DNA of 64,000 nucleotides from JBIOHP01 sp044449065 (GCA_044449065.1 JBIOHP010000007.1:124001-188000), one strand, 5' to 3'; positions 35,853 through 45,535 are shown, numbered from the stretch's first letter. Program-made: numbers and translations. Notes: a model not told the origin generated them from the letters alone.

Positions 35853-37319
35853 TCACTCGTTCCGCAGAGCTTCTACAGGATCGACTCTGGCAGCTCTCGC
35901 TGCAGGGTACAAACCGGCAATGACGGCAACACCTACCCCGAACGCCAACGCAATCAGGATAAGCCAGAGCGGTAATGAGAAAAGCTCCACCTCCGGGACG
36001 CCTTCTCTTCTCATATAATAATGCGCGACGATAGTGACGATACGCGTGATAATCCAGCCGAAGAAAATTCCCACAGTCGCACCGATAAAACCGATCATGC
36101 CCGATTCGAAGAGAAAGAGCCCGCGGATTTCCCGGTCGTCGGCGCCAAGCGATTTAAAGATGCCGATCTCTTTTCTTCGTTCCAATATCGACATAACCAT
36201 CGTATTGACGATGCCAAGCGAAGCGGTAAATAACGCCAGGAGACCGACCGCTCCGAGCGCCATATTTACATAGATGAATGCCTTCTGAATTTGTTCAAAC
36301 TCCGCCGCGAAACTGAACACGCGGTATCCCTGCGACTCGATTGAATCTTTGATGGGCTTATATAATACATGAGGATCGAAATTGATAGTCACCTGGGTGA
36401 AAGTTTTTCCCCCGCGGTCTCCCGCGGAAGAGAGCAGCGTGCCGCTTGTTAACGCTCCGAATATTTCTGTTGGGCTACCGCTGAATCCACCGCTGCTGAA
36501 TCGTTCAGCGGTTTTAAAGGGAATAATCACTTCACCCATCCGCATGCGCCCGATCTGTTCCCCTTCGATCACCCCGCATATGGTTAGCGTGTCATTGATT
36601 GTTCGCCGGGCGTTAAGAAATCCATCGGTGAATCGTCGCAATCCTTCGTTCGCTTCCGTCCGGATCACCCGCCCGCGGTACGTGCTATCATCGATTAAAG
36701 AATCAATGCTGATCCCTCTCGCTCTGTCAATCAGGCTCACTCCCTTATCGACAAGAAGATGACGGAAAGCGCTATCGATTGTCGAAACCTGTGTCGAGAT
36801 TACAAGTTTTTTCCCGATGAGCGAATCGGCTTTCTTATATCCGTTCTTCTTTAGCAGATCGCTCGAGATGATCGCGGAGTGCGAGGTGTCGGATTCAAAT
36901 ATTTTCCCGGCACGAAGATTTGAGAAGAGTTTGGTTTGCATTGCCGTGCGGGATAGCGATTGGGCGCGGGAATCGATAAGGGTATCGCCGATCTTCACTT
37001 TAACCATGAACGCGTCATAGGGATATACGAGGAGCACGCCCGGTATTTTCGCGAAGCGATCAAGCGCTGCAACGTCAAGTTTTGCCGCATCCGGCGCTTG
37101 CGGCTCATTCGGTCTCTGCTTCGGGTAGACATTTATTGTCGTCAACAATCCCAACTCGTTGAATTGTTTATCGATGTTTTCTTTGGTCCCAGCACCGAAC
37201 GAAACCATAGCGACGAACGCGGCGATTGCGATCACGATCCCCGCAACGGTAAGAAATGTGCGGAGTTTCAACCGCCACAGATTCCCTGATGATATTCCGA
37301 TAAGATCGCGGATGGTCAT
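35853..37319 (-). CDS. ABC transporter permease, MacB/FtsX type
   Basis: The 488-residue protein begins with an N-terminal membrane helix (about 18-42) preceded by RDLIGISSGNLWRLKLRTFLT, then a large periplasmic MacB-PCD domain and three C-terminal FtsX-type helices (about 347-375, 400-425, 450-475), ending in the typical AARVDPVEALRNE. This architecture belongs to MacB/LolC-like mechanotransmission ABC systems, which expel lipoproteins, peptides or toxins without moving substrate across the membrane helices. Its ATPase gene overlaps by 4 bases. No membrane-fusion protein gene (MacA) is adjacent. Confidence 0.88.
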   Translation of the reverse strand: MTIRDLIGISSGNLWRLKLRTFLTVAGIVIAIAAFVAMVSFGAGTKENIDKQFNELGLLTTINVYPKQRPNEPQAPDAAKLDVAALDRFAKIPGVLLVYPYDAFMVKVKIGDTLIDSRAQSLSRTAMQTKLFSNLRAGKIFESDTSHSAIISSDLLKKNGYKKADSLIGKKLVISTQVSTIDSAFRHLLVDKGVSLIDRARGISIDSLIDDSTYRGRVIRTEANEGLRRFTDGFLNARRTINDTLTICGVIEGEQIGRMRMGEVIIPFKTAERFSSGGFSGSPTEIFGALTSGTLLSSAGDRGGKTFTQVTINFDPHVLYKPIKDSIESQGYRVFSFAAEFEQIQKAFIYVNMALGAVGLLALFTASLGIVNTMVMSILERRKEIGIFKSLGADDREIRGLFLFESGMIGFIGATVGIFFGWIITRIVTIVAHYYMRREGVPEVELFSLPLWLILIALAFGVGVAVIAGLYPAARAARVDPVEALRNE

Positions 37320-38032
37320 GGATGAATTCTCTCCTCCGGTCTGAGGTTACCTCTACCGATAATTTTCCCGTATTGCATCCGGATGGTGCGGTGCGAACAT
37401 TCCCGCGCCATATCGAGATTATGAGTGACCATGACAATGGAAAGCCCCTCCCGGTTGAGGTTCATTAATAGTGCCGCAATTTGCCGGGAGTTTTCATAAT
37501 CGAGATTGCCGGTAGGTTCATCGGCAAACAAGATTTCCGGTCGTTTCACAATTGCGCGTGCGACGGCAACACGCTGTTGTTCCCCTCCCGATAGATCGGC
37601 GGGTTTATGGGTCATTCGATCAGCCAAGCCCAGGTGTTCCAATGCCTCGGAGGCGCGACGGCGGCGTTCCTTTGCCGGGGTATTATTAAACAGCAATGCC
37701 ATCTCCACATTCTGCAATGCTGTATAATGTGAAACGAGGTTGAACGATTGAAAGACAATTCCCACGCGGTGGGCGCGGTATGCCGAAAGCTGCCGGCGCG
37801 ACATAGCGGTCAGAGGTACACCGTCAATCTCAACTGTGCCGGAGGTTGGTGTATCAAGCCCGGCGAGGAGATTAAGAAGCGTGGACTTACCCGAACCCGA
37901 AGAACCGACAATGCCGAGAAATTCGCCGCGATTCACATCGAGCGAAACAGCGTCAAGAGCACGGACCTCTTGCGGTCCGCGTTTATAGAATCTGCACAAC
38001 TCAAGAGCGTGGAGCCAGCTAACGGGCGTCAT
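37316..38032 (-). CDS. ABC transporter ATP-binding protein, MacB/LolD type
   Basis: The 238-residue ATPase has Walker A GSSGSGKST (about 43-51), Q-loop VGIVFQSFNLV, signature LSGGEQQRVAVARAI and Walker B LFADEPTGNLD. It is the MacB/LolD subfamily (the NLD after Walker B and the FNLV phrase are characteristic). It drives the permease encoded immediately downstream. The start at 38032 is upstream of an AT-rich divergent region shared with the DUF2723 gene. Confidence 0.92.
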   Translation of the reverse strand: MTPVSWLHALELCRFYKRGPQEVRALDAVSLDVNRGEFLGIVGSSGSGKSTLLNLLAGLDTPTSGTVEIDGVPLTAMSRRQLSAYRAHRVGIVFQSFNLVSHYTALQNVEMALLFNNTPAKERRRRASEALEHLGLADRMTHKPADLSGGEQQRVAVARAIVKRPEILFADEPTGNLDYENSRQIAALLMNLNREGLSIVMVTHNLDMARECSHRTIRMQYGKIIGRGNLRPEERIHP

Positions 38033-38359
38033 AATGGAGCATTCAAGGTCGGTTGCAGCTTAATGCAAGCATATAATCTATTTAACGAAAGAATTACTTT
38101 ATTGTTGCGTCGAATATTTTTATTCCCGATAGCTTTCAAAGTCTGCATAATTTACTTGATTAATTCTAACCAATATACTTAATTCCGGGAATTCGTGAAG
38201 AAAATTCGGCCCCGCGCCATAATAAACCTTTTAATTAAATACCGGAATCGAAAGTTGCAGTCGGTTGTCGTCGTCGAGAATATTGTATCTATTGGCAAGT
38301 ATCAGTATATTATAAATTAACGTTATTTAATCATAAATCATATCCGACATTTCCTTCAC
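38033..38359. other. Divergent intergenic region
   Basis: About 330 AT-rich bases between the ABC operon and the DUF2723 gene. They must hold two divergent promoters. I see no clear operator, hairpin or small gene. Confidence 0.5.
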
Positions 38360-41248
38360 ATGAAATCAAAATTGCTCCATCGCGGAATAGCCGCGGCGGT
38401 ATTCGTTATTTCCTTTTTCCAATTTTTTTTCACGCTTCAACCTTCCGTGTCCTTTTGGGATGCTGGTGAAATTTCGGGAGCTTCCTATGCACTTCAGGTT
38501 CCCCATCCGCCGGGTGAACCGTTATCGTCGCTGTTGGGGAGATTATTCTTCATGATACCGATGCCCGGAAATATTGGTTTCCGGGTGAATGTGATGTCGG
38601 GTTTGGCAACCGCGCTGGCGGTGTTGTTCGCGTATCTCTCGATTGTGCTGGTTGTTGAAATTTACAAAAAAAGGAAACCGGATTCGATCGGCGACGCCCT
38701 TGCAACCTATTGCTCGGCGGCGATCGGGGCGCTTGCCTTCTCGTTCAGCGACACACTATGGTTCAATGCTGTGGAAGCGGAAGTTTTTGCAGTTGGAACA
38801 TTACTCTTTGTTCTTATTACCTGGTTGTCCCTCATTTGGTATCTTAAGGCGGATTCTGCGGGAGCATGGCGGTATCTTTTTCTCATCGCCTATCTCGCCG
38901 GATTGTCTATCGGAGTCCACCTGATGAGCATCCTTGCGATTGTGACGGTTGCAATGATGGTTGTCTATAAGCGTTATGTAGTCGATGATGCGAATTTTAA
39001 AAAATCTGCATACATCTTTCTAGGTCATGCGGCGATTCTTATGGCTGTTACAGCCGGTATCTGGATGAACCAAACGTCGCAGCAACCGCCGGAATACGAA
39101 GAGCTTAAAAAATTCGATCGCGATTTTCTGCTTATCATGGGAGCTATCAGCATTGTGATTGCGGGCATTTTTCGAAAGATAATTTTCCGCCGGGACTCCT
39201 TCTATACAGCGCTGGCGTTTGCAGGAGCTGCCGTTGCATTGCTCTTTGGCGGAATCGTTAAATCTCTCCCGTCGCTTCTGCGAACCATCGCCGGCGACAA
39301 TAATATACTTGGTCTCGGAGTATTGGTTGGAATAATAGTTTTGGTTGGCATATTGGCTGCGTGGGCTGTGCGCAACCGGAAAATTGTTCTCGCCGTGGCG
39401 TCCGTCTCAATGATGCTCGCTATCGTCGGATTCACGACATATGCGACGATCCTGATCCGCGCGGATCAACATCCCCCGATGAATGAAAACAATCCAGAAA
39501 GTTTTTCCCGCCTTGTAAGTTATCTAAACAGAGACCAGTACGGGGATTGGCCCTTCTTCAAGCGCCGATGGTCGGCGGAGTCGCAGCACCAACCAACGTG
39601 GGCAAATTACCAGAACGACTTCGATTTCTTTTTCCGCTACCAGATGAATCACATGTTCACCCGGTACCTCGCATGGAATTTCATCGGCAGGGAATCATGG
39701 GATCAGGACGCCGGGGTAAATTGGAAACAGTTGTACGGAATTCCGTTCTTCATAGGACTCCTGGGCTTTTACCTCCACCTCCGGAAGGACTGGAAGATGG
39801 CTGCTGCGCTTGTGGTGCTTTTTTTATTTGGCGGCTACCTGATCGCCTTTTATCCCAGCATGCAGGAGGCGCAGCCCAGGGAAAGGGATTATTTTTTCAC
39901 CGGAGCGTTTTTCGTTTTTGCGGTGTGGATCGGTCTTGGTGTGCGGGGTTTGATCGATCTGCTCGAGAGAAAACAGATGGCTCCTGCCATAAACAGAAGA
40001 ATGCTTTTCGGGGGATTGTTGCTCGCTGCAGCGGTGTTTATTCCGGGTAGAATGATTCAGACGAATTATTTCACACACGACCGGTCAAAGGACTGGCTTC
40101 CCTGGACCTATTCCTATAACCTCCTTCAAAGTTGCGCGCCCAATGCCATCCTGATCACAAACGGCGATAACGATACATTTCCAGTATGGTACCTTCAGGA
40201 TGTGGAAGGGATCCGGCGGGACATCCGGGTCGTCAACTTGAGTCTGTTGAACACCGAATGGTATATTAAGCAGCTCAAGAATGAACGGCCATATGGCGCG
40301 CAGGAGGTCCGCATCAGTCTCCCCGACGACGTGATTGCGCATATCCAGCCGGTTGAATGGAAGAGTCATACCTTGACGCTTGCGGTGCCCCCGGAGGTGA
40401 TTCGGGAATATGGCGTAACCGACTCTGCGGTTATTGCGAACGGTTCCATCGCATTCACCATGCCGGCTACATTGCACTACAGCGGCATGAGCGGCGTCAG
40501 GGTTCAGGATATCATGGTAAAGGATATCGTGGAACAAAACTGCTGGCGTAGACCGATTTATTTTGCGACTACTTGCAGCGAGGATACCAAAATCGGTCTT
40601 GGCGCGTATTTGCGAATCGAAGGCATGGCTGCCCGGCTGGTTCCTCAAAATTCTCCAGCGGGAGCTAACGGCTATTACTTTGATGAAACTTTAATGCATA
40701 AGAATCTCATAGAAGGTCCCCCCACCGGTAAACACAGCGCTTCGTTCCAGCCGGGGTTCATGTGGACAGGTTTGAACGATGATAATATTTTTTATGATGA
40801 GAATCATATGCATTTGATACAGAATATCCGCGGATCGTTTATCGGGTTTGCTTCGTATTGCCTGCATCATAGTTTGGATACGACACTTGCTAAACGAACG
40901 CTCGATCGCATGGACTCTGTCGTTTCCGAAACCGTCGCGCCGATGAATTTACGGATGAAATATTTTCTCGCGTTGATGTATTACGACATGAACGATTCCG
41001 CCAAATTTCTTCATATGGCTGGTGAAGCAGAGAAATTAGCCGTCTCGGCAATTCAGAGCGGACTGATCACTCTCAACTCCTATGAGAATCCTTATATCAT
41101 GATGCGCGATATTTACGTACGGACGGGTGAGTACGGGAAAGCGGCAGATATGCTTGAACCATTGCTCGCTACCTACCCGGGCGATCAAAGTTTGAAAACC
41201 GAGATCCTTCGTTACCGTGAATTAGCAAAAACGCAAAAGGGTTTGTAG
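38360..41248 (+). CDS. DUF2723 (TMEM260-like) membrane protein
   Basis: The 962-residue protein has an N-terminal multi-helix membrane domain with the DUF2723 core (SFWDAGEISGASYALQVPHPPGEPLSSLLGRLF) and further helices up to about residue 560. Its C-terminal half is soluble, with ITNGDNDTFPVWYLQDVEG and DIRVVNLSLLNTEWYIKQL, as usual in Bacteroidota. The family is GT-C-like and related to TMEM260, an O-mannosyltransferase; in bacteria it is assumed to glycosylate secreted proteins. TPR-like helices close the sequence. A stop is followed by the fur gene on the same strand. Confidence 0.88.
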   Translation: MKSKLLHRGIAAAVFVISFFQFFFTLQPSVSFWDAGEISGASYALQVPHPPGEPLSSLLGRLFFMIPMPGNIGFRVNVMSGLATALAVLFAYLSIVLVVEIYKKRKPDSIGDALATYCSAAIGALAFSFSDTLWFNAVEAEVFAVGTLLFVLITWLSLIWYLKADSAGAWRYLFLIAYLAGLSIGVHLMSILAIVTVAMMVVYKRYVVDDANFKKSAYIFLGHAAILMAVTAGIWMNQTSQQPPEYEELKKFDRDFLLIMGAISIVIAGIFRKIIFRRDSFYTALAFAGAAVALLFGGIVKSLPSLLRTIAGDNNILGLGVLVGIIVLVGILAAWAVRNRKIVLAVASVSMMLAIVGFTTYATILIRADQHPPMNENNPESFSRLVSYLNRDQYGDWPFFKRRWSAESQHQPTWANYQNDFDFFFRYQMNHMFTRYLAWNFIGRESWDQDAGVNWKQLYGIPFFIGLLGFYLHLRKDWKMAAALVVLFLFGGYLIAFYPSMQEAQPRERDYFFTGAFFVFAVWIGLGVRGLIDLLERKQMAPAINRRMLFGGLLLAAAVFIPGRMIQTNYFTHDRSKDWLPWTYSYNLLQSCAPNAILITNGDNDTFPVWYLQDVEGIRRDIRVVNLSLLNTEWYIKQLKNERPYGAQEVRISLPDDVIAHIQPVEWKSHTLTLAVPPEVIREYGVTDSAVIANGSIAFTMPATLHYSGMSGVRVQDIMVKDIVEQNCWRRPIYFATTCSEDTKIGLGAYLRIEGMAARLVPQNSPAGANGYYFDETLMHKNLIEGPPTGKHSASFQPGFMWTGLNDDNIFYDENHMHLIQNIRGSFIGFASYCLHHSLDTTLAKRTLDRMDSVVSETVAPMNLRMKYFLALMYYDMNDSAKFLHMAGEAEKLAVSAIQSGLITLNSYENPYIMMRDIYVRTGEYGKAADMLEPLLATYPGDQSLKTEILRYRELAKTQKGL

Positions 41249-41302
41249 GAGGATTATTCGGAAAGAACGCCTTATTTGCAATTTCCTGCATAATTCTTTA
41301 AA

Positions 41303-41317
41303 TTAGATTGAATCTAA
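41303..41317 (+). promoter_or_regulatory. Fur-family operator (7-1-7 palindrome)
   Basis: TTAGATT-G-AATCTAA is a perfect 7-1-7 inverted repeat 12 bases upstream of the regulator start, the same architecture as Fur and PerR boxes. It suggests autoregulation of the fur-ftr1 operon. Confidence 0.7.
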
Positions 41318-41329
41318 ACAAGGAAAATC

Positions 41330-41794
41330 ATGGATATTCATGCAGCAACAGAGACATTAGAACGATATATACAGAATAAAGGGCTCCGCAGCACGCGTGA
41401 ACGGCAGCTCATTCTTGAAGAAATTATGCGCGGGGACGGGCATTTTGACGCGGAAGAATTTTACACGATCCTCAAATCCAAAGGATTTAAAGTCTCGCGC
41501 GCAACCGTGTATAACACGCTTGACTTGCTCGTCGATTGCGGTCTCATTTCCAAATCCCGTTTTGGAGAAACACATTCGCACTACGAAAAAGCGTTCGGTC
41601 GTCCCCAGCATTATCACCTTATTTGTCTTGAGTGCGGCGAGATCATTGAATTCACCACTGACCGCCTCACCAAAATCCAGGATGAAGTCTGCAAAGCAAA
41701 TGCGTTTAAACCGCAGAGCGCCTCGCTTCAAATTTTTGGCGCCTGTTCAAAATGCCAGGCTAAACCGGGTCATTCGAAGAAGCACCAATCGTGA
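41330..41794 (+). CDS. fur: Fur-family metalloregulator
   Basis: The 154-residue protein has the winged-helix half (STRERQLILEEIM...FKVSRATVYNTLDLLVDCGLI) and the metal half with HSHYEKAFGRPQHYHLICLECGEIIEF plus a C-terminal CSKC, the two CxxC pairs that bind structural zinc. The family senses iron, zinc or peroxide. Its overlap with an iron permease gene favours iron, but the site TTAGATT-G-AATCTAA also resembles PerR boxes. It overlaps the downstream GTG start by 4 bases. It lies right after a 7-1-7 palindrome, pointing to autoregulation. Confidence 0.9.
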   Translation: MDIHAATETLERYIQNKGLRSTRERQLILEEIMRGDGHFDAEEFYTILKSKGFKVSRATVYNTLDLLVDCGLISKSRFGETHSHYEKAFGRPQHYHLICLECGEIIEFTTDRLTKIQDEVCKANAFKPQSASLQIFGACSKCQAKPGHSKKHQS

Positions 41795-43068
41795 TTGAAT
41801 CTGCTATCATTGCCTTACGCGAGGGAATTGAAATTTCCCTCGTCATCGCGATTCTCATCGTCTACATCCAAAAAATTCAGAAACCGTATTTATTAAAGGC
41901 GGTGTACTTGGGATTGGCGGCGGCATTTTTGGGAAGCATCGGTGGCGCGGCGCTGCTCATCAAATTAGGCATTGATTCCGAATCGCTGGAGGGCTTCTTC
42001 ATGCTCTTCGCCGCAATCTTCGTTATTTCCATGATCGTGTGGATGTGGATGACCGCAAATAAAATCAAAACGGAGATCGAAGGAAAAATTGATTCAATTG
42101 TAGCCGCATCATCGCGCTGGAAAGCTTACGCGGGCGTGTTTACTTTCACATTTTTTATGATCGTGCGTGAAGGACTGGAAACGGCTGTCTTCCTGCAAGC
42201 CGTTGCTTTAAGCGCGGGCGCGTGGAAAAGTATCCTCGGCACCACTGCCGGTTTAAGTCTTGCCGCGGTGTTTTGCGTCTTCTTCATCCGGGGGAGCGTC
42301 CGTATTGATATCGGAAAATTCCTCAAAGTCACGGCATGCACATTAATCATATTCACGCTGCAGTTGATTATCAATGCGCTGCACGAGTTTTATGAAAACG
42401 GCGTCTTTCCAGCAAGTCCGAAAATGATGGCAATTCTCGGTCCCATGGTTCAAAACGACACGTTCTTTATCATCGCGATCCTGAGCATACCGGCGTTCAT
42501 GCTTCTGATCGGCGGGAGGAAACAAAAGACATCGACGAAGAGCCAGCGTCGGTGGCAATTGAGCGCGGGGATCGCGACTATTTGCATTACACTCTTCCTC
42601 GGCGTTGGTGAAATATTTTCCTCCAATCCTGTCATGAATTTAAACGCGGATATGATCACTCCTCATGAGAACGGCACAATTGAAATTCCTCTCTCGCAAA
42701 TCCAGGACGGCAATATTCACCGGTATTCGATCAAGGACGGTGAACTGACAATCCGGTTTTTTGCGATACGGACGGGCGTGGGGAAATTTTCCACCGCGTT
42801 CGACGCCTGCAAAGCGTGTTATAGTTATGGGAAATATTACCTGAAGAACAATGAATTGATTTGCTCCCAGTGCGACGCCCCCTCGCCGTTATCATCCCTC
42901 CGCCCTTCAGTCGATGAAGCGCAAATCGATACGACCGGAACGCGGAGCGCGATGGAAGGAAACGGCTGCCACCCGATTTATCTTCCTTCATACATCAGCA
43001 ACGGCAGTATTGTTGTAAAGGTGGCGGATTTGCAAAAAGAACGAAAATATTTCGATATCACAGAATAA
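41791..43068 (+). CDS. FTR1-type iron permease fused to a DUF2318 domain
   Basis: The 425-residue protein has seven or more helices with the two iron-binding motifs REGIE (10-14) and REGLE (126-130) of the FTR1/EfeU permease family. After the last helix (about 255-275) comes a domain with CKAC (about 340-343) and CSQC, plus a GNGCHP segment, as in DUF2318 iron-sulfur/metal-binding proteins. The gene starts with GTG overlapping the fur stop. The fusion suggests a single polypeptide that binds and imports ferrous or ferric iron in place of separate EfeO and EfeB. It resembles FtrABCD-like or Fet4-type systems only loosely. Confidence 0.85.
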   Translation: MIESAIIALREGIEISLVIAILIVYIQKIQKPYLLKAVYLGLAAAFLGSIGGAALLIKLGIDSESLEGFFMLFAAIFVISMIVWMWMTANKIKTEIEGKIDSIVAASSRWKAYAGVFTFTFFMIVREGLETAVFLQAVALSAGAWKSILGTTAGLSLAAVFCVFFIRGSVRIDIGKFLKVTACTLIIFTLQLIINALHEFYENGVFPASPKMMAILGPMVQNDTFFIIAILSIPAFMLLIGGRKQKTSTKSQRRWQLSAGIATICITLFLGVGEIFSSNPVMNLNADMITPHENGTIEIPLSQIQDGNIHRYSIKDGELTIRFFAIRTGVGKFSTAFDACKACYSYGKYYLKNNELICSQCDAPSPLSSLRPSVDEAQIDTTGTRSAMEGNGCHPIYLPSYISNGSIVVKVADLQKERKYFDITE

Positions 43069-43074
43069 AAATAC

Positions 43075-43386
43075 ATGAGCGAAGAACTTCAAATATCCGA
43101 GACGCAGGTTTACGACGCCCTCCGGCAATGCTACGATCCTGAAATTCCCATCAACCTCGTCGACCTGGGACTGATTTACGATGTAAAAATTATCGACGAT
43201 TGGGTAGGCGTGAAGATGACGTTGACCACACCCGGCTGCGGCATGTCGGCGCAGATTTCAAATATGGTGCGCGAGCGGGTCTTAGGCGTGCCCAATGTGA
43301 AAGAATGCGACATCCGCATTGTTTGGGATCCGGCATGGAATCCTTCTATGATTGCGGGAGAGGCACGGAAAAAACTTAAGCTGTAG
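43075..43386 (+). CDS. MIP18/DUF59-family Fe-S assembly protein (SufT-like)
   Basis: The 103-residue protein has the DUF59 pattern (VYDALRQCYDPEIPINLVDLGLIYDV) and the TPGCGM loop with Cys55, as in SufT and the first domain of PaaD and the carrier Mrp. Family members help mature iron-sulfur proteins. It follows the iron permease by 6 bases and so is probably part of the Fur-controlled operon. It differs from standalone SufT by lacking the long N-terminal extension. Confidence 0.85.
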   Translation: MSEELQISETQVYDALRQCYDPEIPINLVDLGLIYDVKIIDDWVGVKMTLTTPGCGMSAQISNMVRERVLGVPNVKECDIRIVWDPAWNPSMIAGEARKKLKL

Positions 43387-43448
43387 GAAACATTATCCGC
43401 ATTGATTATATTATCGGATTGATAATTTAATTCATCTTTTTCTTTCAT

Positions 43449-43517
43449 TGTAGTAGCCGATCACCGGATCGGCGCGTTATATATCATTTTTCCGCCGGTC
43501 GGTGACCGGCTACTACA
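43449..43517. repeat. Palindromic intergenic repeat
   Basis: The arm at 43449-43474 pairs with 43493-43517: TGTAGTAGCCGATCACC against GGTGACCGGCTACTACA with a few mismatches, and an 18-base AT-rich loop. It has the form of a REP or small MITE. Confidence 0.75.
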
Positions 43518-43580
43518 TTAACAAACCATTTAACACACAGTCTCTTCATCTCGGAATTATTATTTACTAAAATCGTACTC

Positions 43581-44648
43581 ATGCCCCAATCACACAAGGG
43601 CCGCGGCGCCGGATTTAACACGCCGAACAGATTCGAGAAACTGCATCTCGAAAAGTTAGATATCGAACAGGATGAATATGAGGAATCCTCTCCCATCCCG
43701 ACGCAATTTTTCAACGACACAACAAAATCCATCATTGCGAAAAATGAAAGCCCGGATATCCCCTACGCGTACAGCATCAATCCGTACCGCGGATGCGAAC
43801 ACGGCTGCATTTACTGCTATGCCCGCCCCAGCCATGAATATCTTGGATTTTCCGCCGGCATCGATTTTGAATCTAAAATATTGGTGAAGCACGACGCGCC
43901 CGCGTTGCTGGAGGAGGTATTCAGGAAGAAAAGCTGGAAACCGGAAATGATCGCTCTCTGCGGCAACACCGATCCCTACCAGCCCGTGGAACGGAAACTC
44001 GGAATTACCAGAAAATTGCTGGAAGTGTGCCTGAAATACGGCAACCCCGTCGGCGTTATTACGAAAAATTTCCTCCTCTCGCGCGATCTCGATATCCTCA
44101 AAGCCCTTTCGGCGCTAAACCTTGTCACCGTAACGGTTTCGCTCACCAGCATGGACGCGGATTTGATACGGATAATGGAGCCCCGTACCGCCGCGCCGCA
44201 CAAACGGCTGGAGCTTATCGAGCTTCTTGCGTCGAATAAGATACCCACGGGAGTGAATATTGCGCCGGTGATTCCGGGTTTTACCGATGAGGAAATCCCC
44301 GTTCTTTTGCGTGAAGCTGCAGCGCGGGGCGCAACATACGCGGGATTGGGTATGCTGCGGTTGCCCGGCGCGGTGGAACCGTTATTCCTCGATTGGATAC
44401 AGCGAGAATATCCCGACCGGGCGGCAAAAATTATCAACAGGATTCACGACGTTCGCGGCGGAAAATTGAGCGATAGCCGGTTCGGGACAAGAATTAAGGG
44501 AACGGGAAAAATAGCCGAGACCATTCACAAGTTATTTAAGCTGAATTGCGCAAAATACGGCCTCGATAAAAAAAATTTTGAATTTTCGTTAGAACATTTC
44601 AGGCACAACCCCGATAGCCAATACGGTGATCAATTGGGATTGTTTTGA
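43581..44648 (+). CDS. PA0069-family radical SAM protein
   Basis: The 355-residue protein has the radical SAM cluster motif C72xxxC76xxC79 in the phrase YRGCEHGCIYCYARPSH and the following EMIALCGNTDPYQPVERKLGITR typical of the PA0069/Rv2578c family, related to spore photoproduct lyase. Function is unproven; it may repair DNA or modify a cofactor. The start at 43581 has weak upstream signals. Near the end FSLEHFRHNPDSQYGDQLGLF is the usual C-terminal tail. Confidence 0.88.
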   Translation: MPQSHKGRGAGFNTPNRFEKLHLEKLDIEQDEYEESSPIPTQFFNDTTKSIIAKNESPDIPYAYSINPYRGCEHGCIYCYARPSHEYLGFSAGIDFESKILVKHDAPALLEEVFRKKSWKPEMIALCGNTDPYQPVERKLGITRKLLEVCLKYGNPVGVITKNFLLSRDLDILKALSALNLVTVTVSLTSMDADLIRIMEPRTAAPHKRLELIELLASNKIPTGVNIAPVIPGFTDEEIPVLLREAAARGATYAGLGMLRLPGAVEPLFLDWIQREYPDRAAKIINRIHDVRGGKLSDSRFGTRIKGTGKIAETIHKLFKLNCAKYGLDKKNFEFSLEHFRHNPDSQYGDQLGLF

Positions 44649-44693
44649 AGGGGGTAAAGATTTCTCTACCCGGTTATAATCATTCTTTAAATT

Positions 44694-45356
44694 TTACGTC
44701 CGGTTTTTCACCGCGAGGTATTTATGGATAACTTTGGTTTCGTTGCCGAGGCGCTGGCGGATTTCCATGAGATCGCCGAGCGAGCGTTCCATCAGGGCGA
44801 TATTTTCGTTAAGAACCTTGAGCGTGTGAGCCCGGTCTCCGTTCATCGCGTCCATTGCCGCGCGAAGGTTGCCGATCGGTTTGATAATCTCAGCGGTGAT
44901 CTCTGCGAGCGAGTCGTTGACATATTGGAGGCGCTCGTGGATCATTTCGAATTCCGCCGCTTTTTTCTTCATCCCGATATGCTCAAGCGTGCTGAGGAAC
45001 GTCCAGCCGAATACCGGCGTGTTCAGCTCCATGATGTTGAGAAAATCGTCGACGCCGGCGCGGCGAAGCTTGTTCGGTATGCGCGCCTCGCTTTCGCGGG
45101 TGAACATAAAGACATGTATACCCGCATTGTTCCGCCGGAAGATTTTCGCCTGTTGGACAATGGCAGACAACGGAATAGCTTCCCCGAACAACACAACTTC
45201 CACCGATTTTTTTGCGTCTTTGAACGCTTCTTCGGCGTTCCTGGGGGTGCTGTATTCAACTTTGAATAGTTCATGCTCAATCGAAGCAAGGCTCTTTTCA
45301 AGCTGAACTTTGATTGCGGGCGAAGTATCAATTAGCAGGATATGGATTATCTTCAT
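44694..45356 (-). CDS. Degenerate response-regulator receiver protein with a coiled C-terminus
   Basis: The 220-residue protein begins IIHILLIDTSPAIKVQLEKSL, the usual start of a CheY-like domain. At the third strand, where a phospho-accepting Asp is expected, it reads VEVVLFGEAIP with no Asp, and the later Lys is not evident. The C-terminal ~100 residues are helical and probably coiled (EFEMIHERLQYVNDSLAEITAEI...RSLGDLMEIRQRL). It may be an atypical receiver acting by protein contact. The start at 45356 is chosen because earlier residues form a hydrophobic run unlike a receiver. Confidence 0.6.
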   Translation of the reverse strand: MKIIHILLIDTSPAIKVQLEKSLASIEHELFKVEYSTPRNAEEAFKDAKKSVEVVLFGEAIPLSAIVQQAKIFRRNNAGIHVFMFTRESEARIPNKLRRAGVDDFLNIMELNTPVFGWTFLSTLEHIGMKKKAAEFEMIHERLQYVNDSLAEITAEIIKPIGNLRAAMDAMNGDRAHTLKVLNENIALMERSLGDLMEIRQRLGNETKVIHKYLAVKNRT

Positions 45357-45535
45357 GTCAGATATTATGATAAATGGAATAACATAATATAGTAAAATAA
45401 ACAACTTCGTCAGTGATAAAAATCACGCTATTCAGCAACCTTTGCCGGAAACGGGGTTAATAACGCAAGTACCCCGAAGGAATGTTAGACCAATTTCATG
45501 CCCGCCCTGAAGAATCTATTTTGTAGAGTTTACAA

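Noticed and set aside
44724..45306. Long plus-strand frames of 145-181 codons opposite the receiver-like gene
   Set aside because: They show compositional bias of a shadow frame (many Arg, Val, Phe without domain); the minus-strand receiver pattern is clear.
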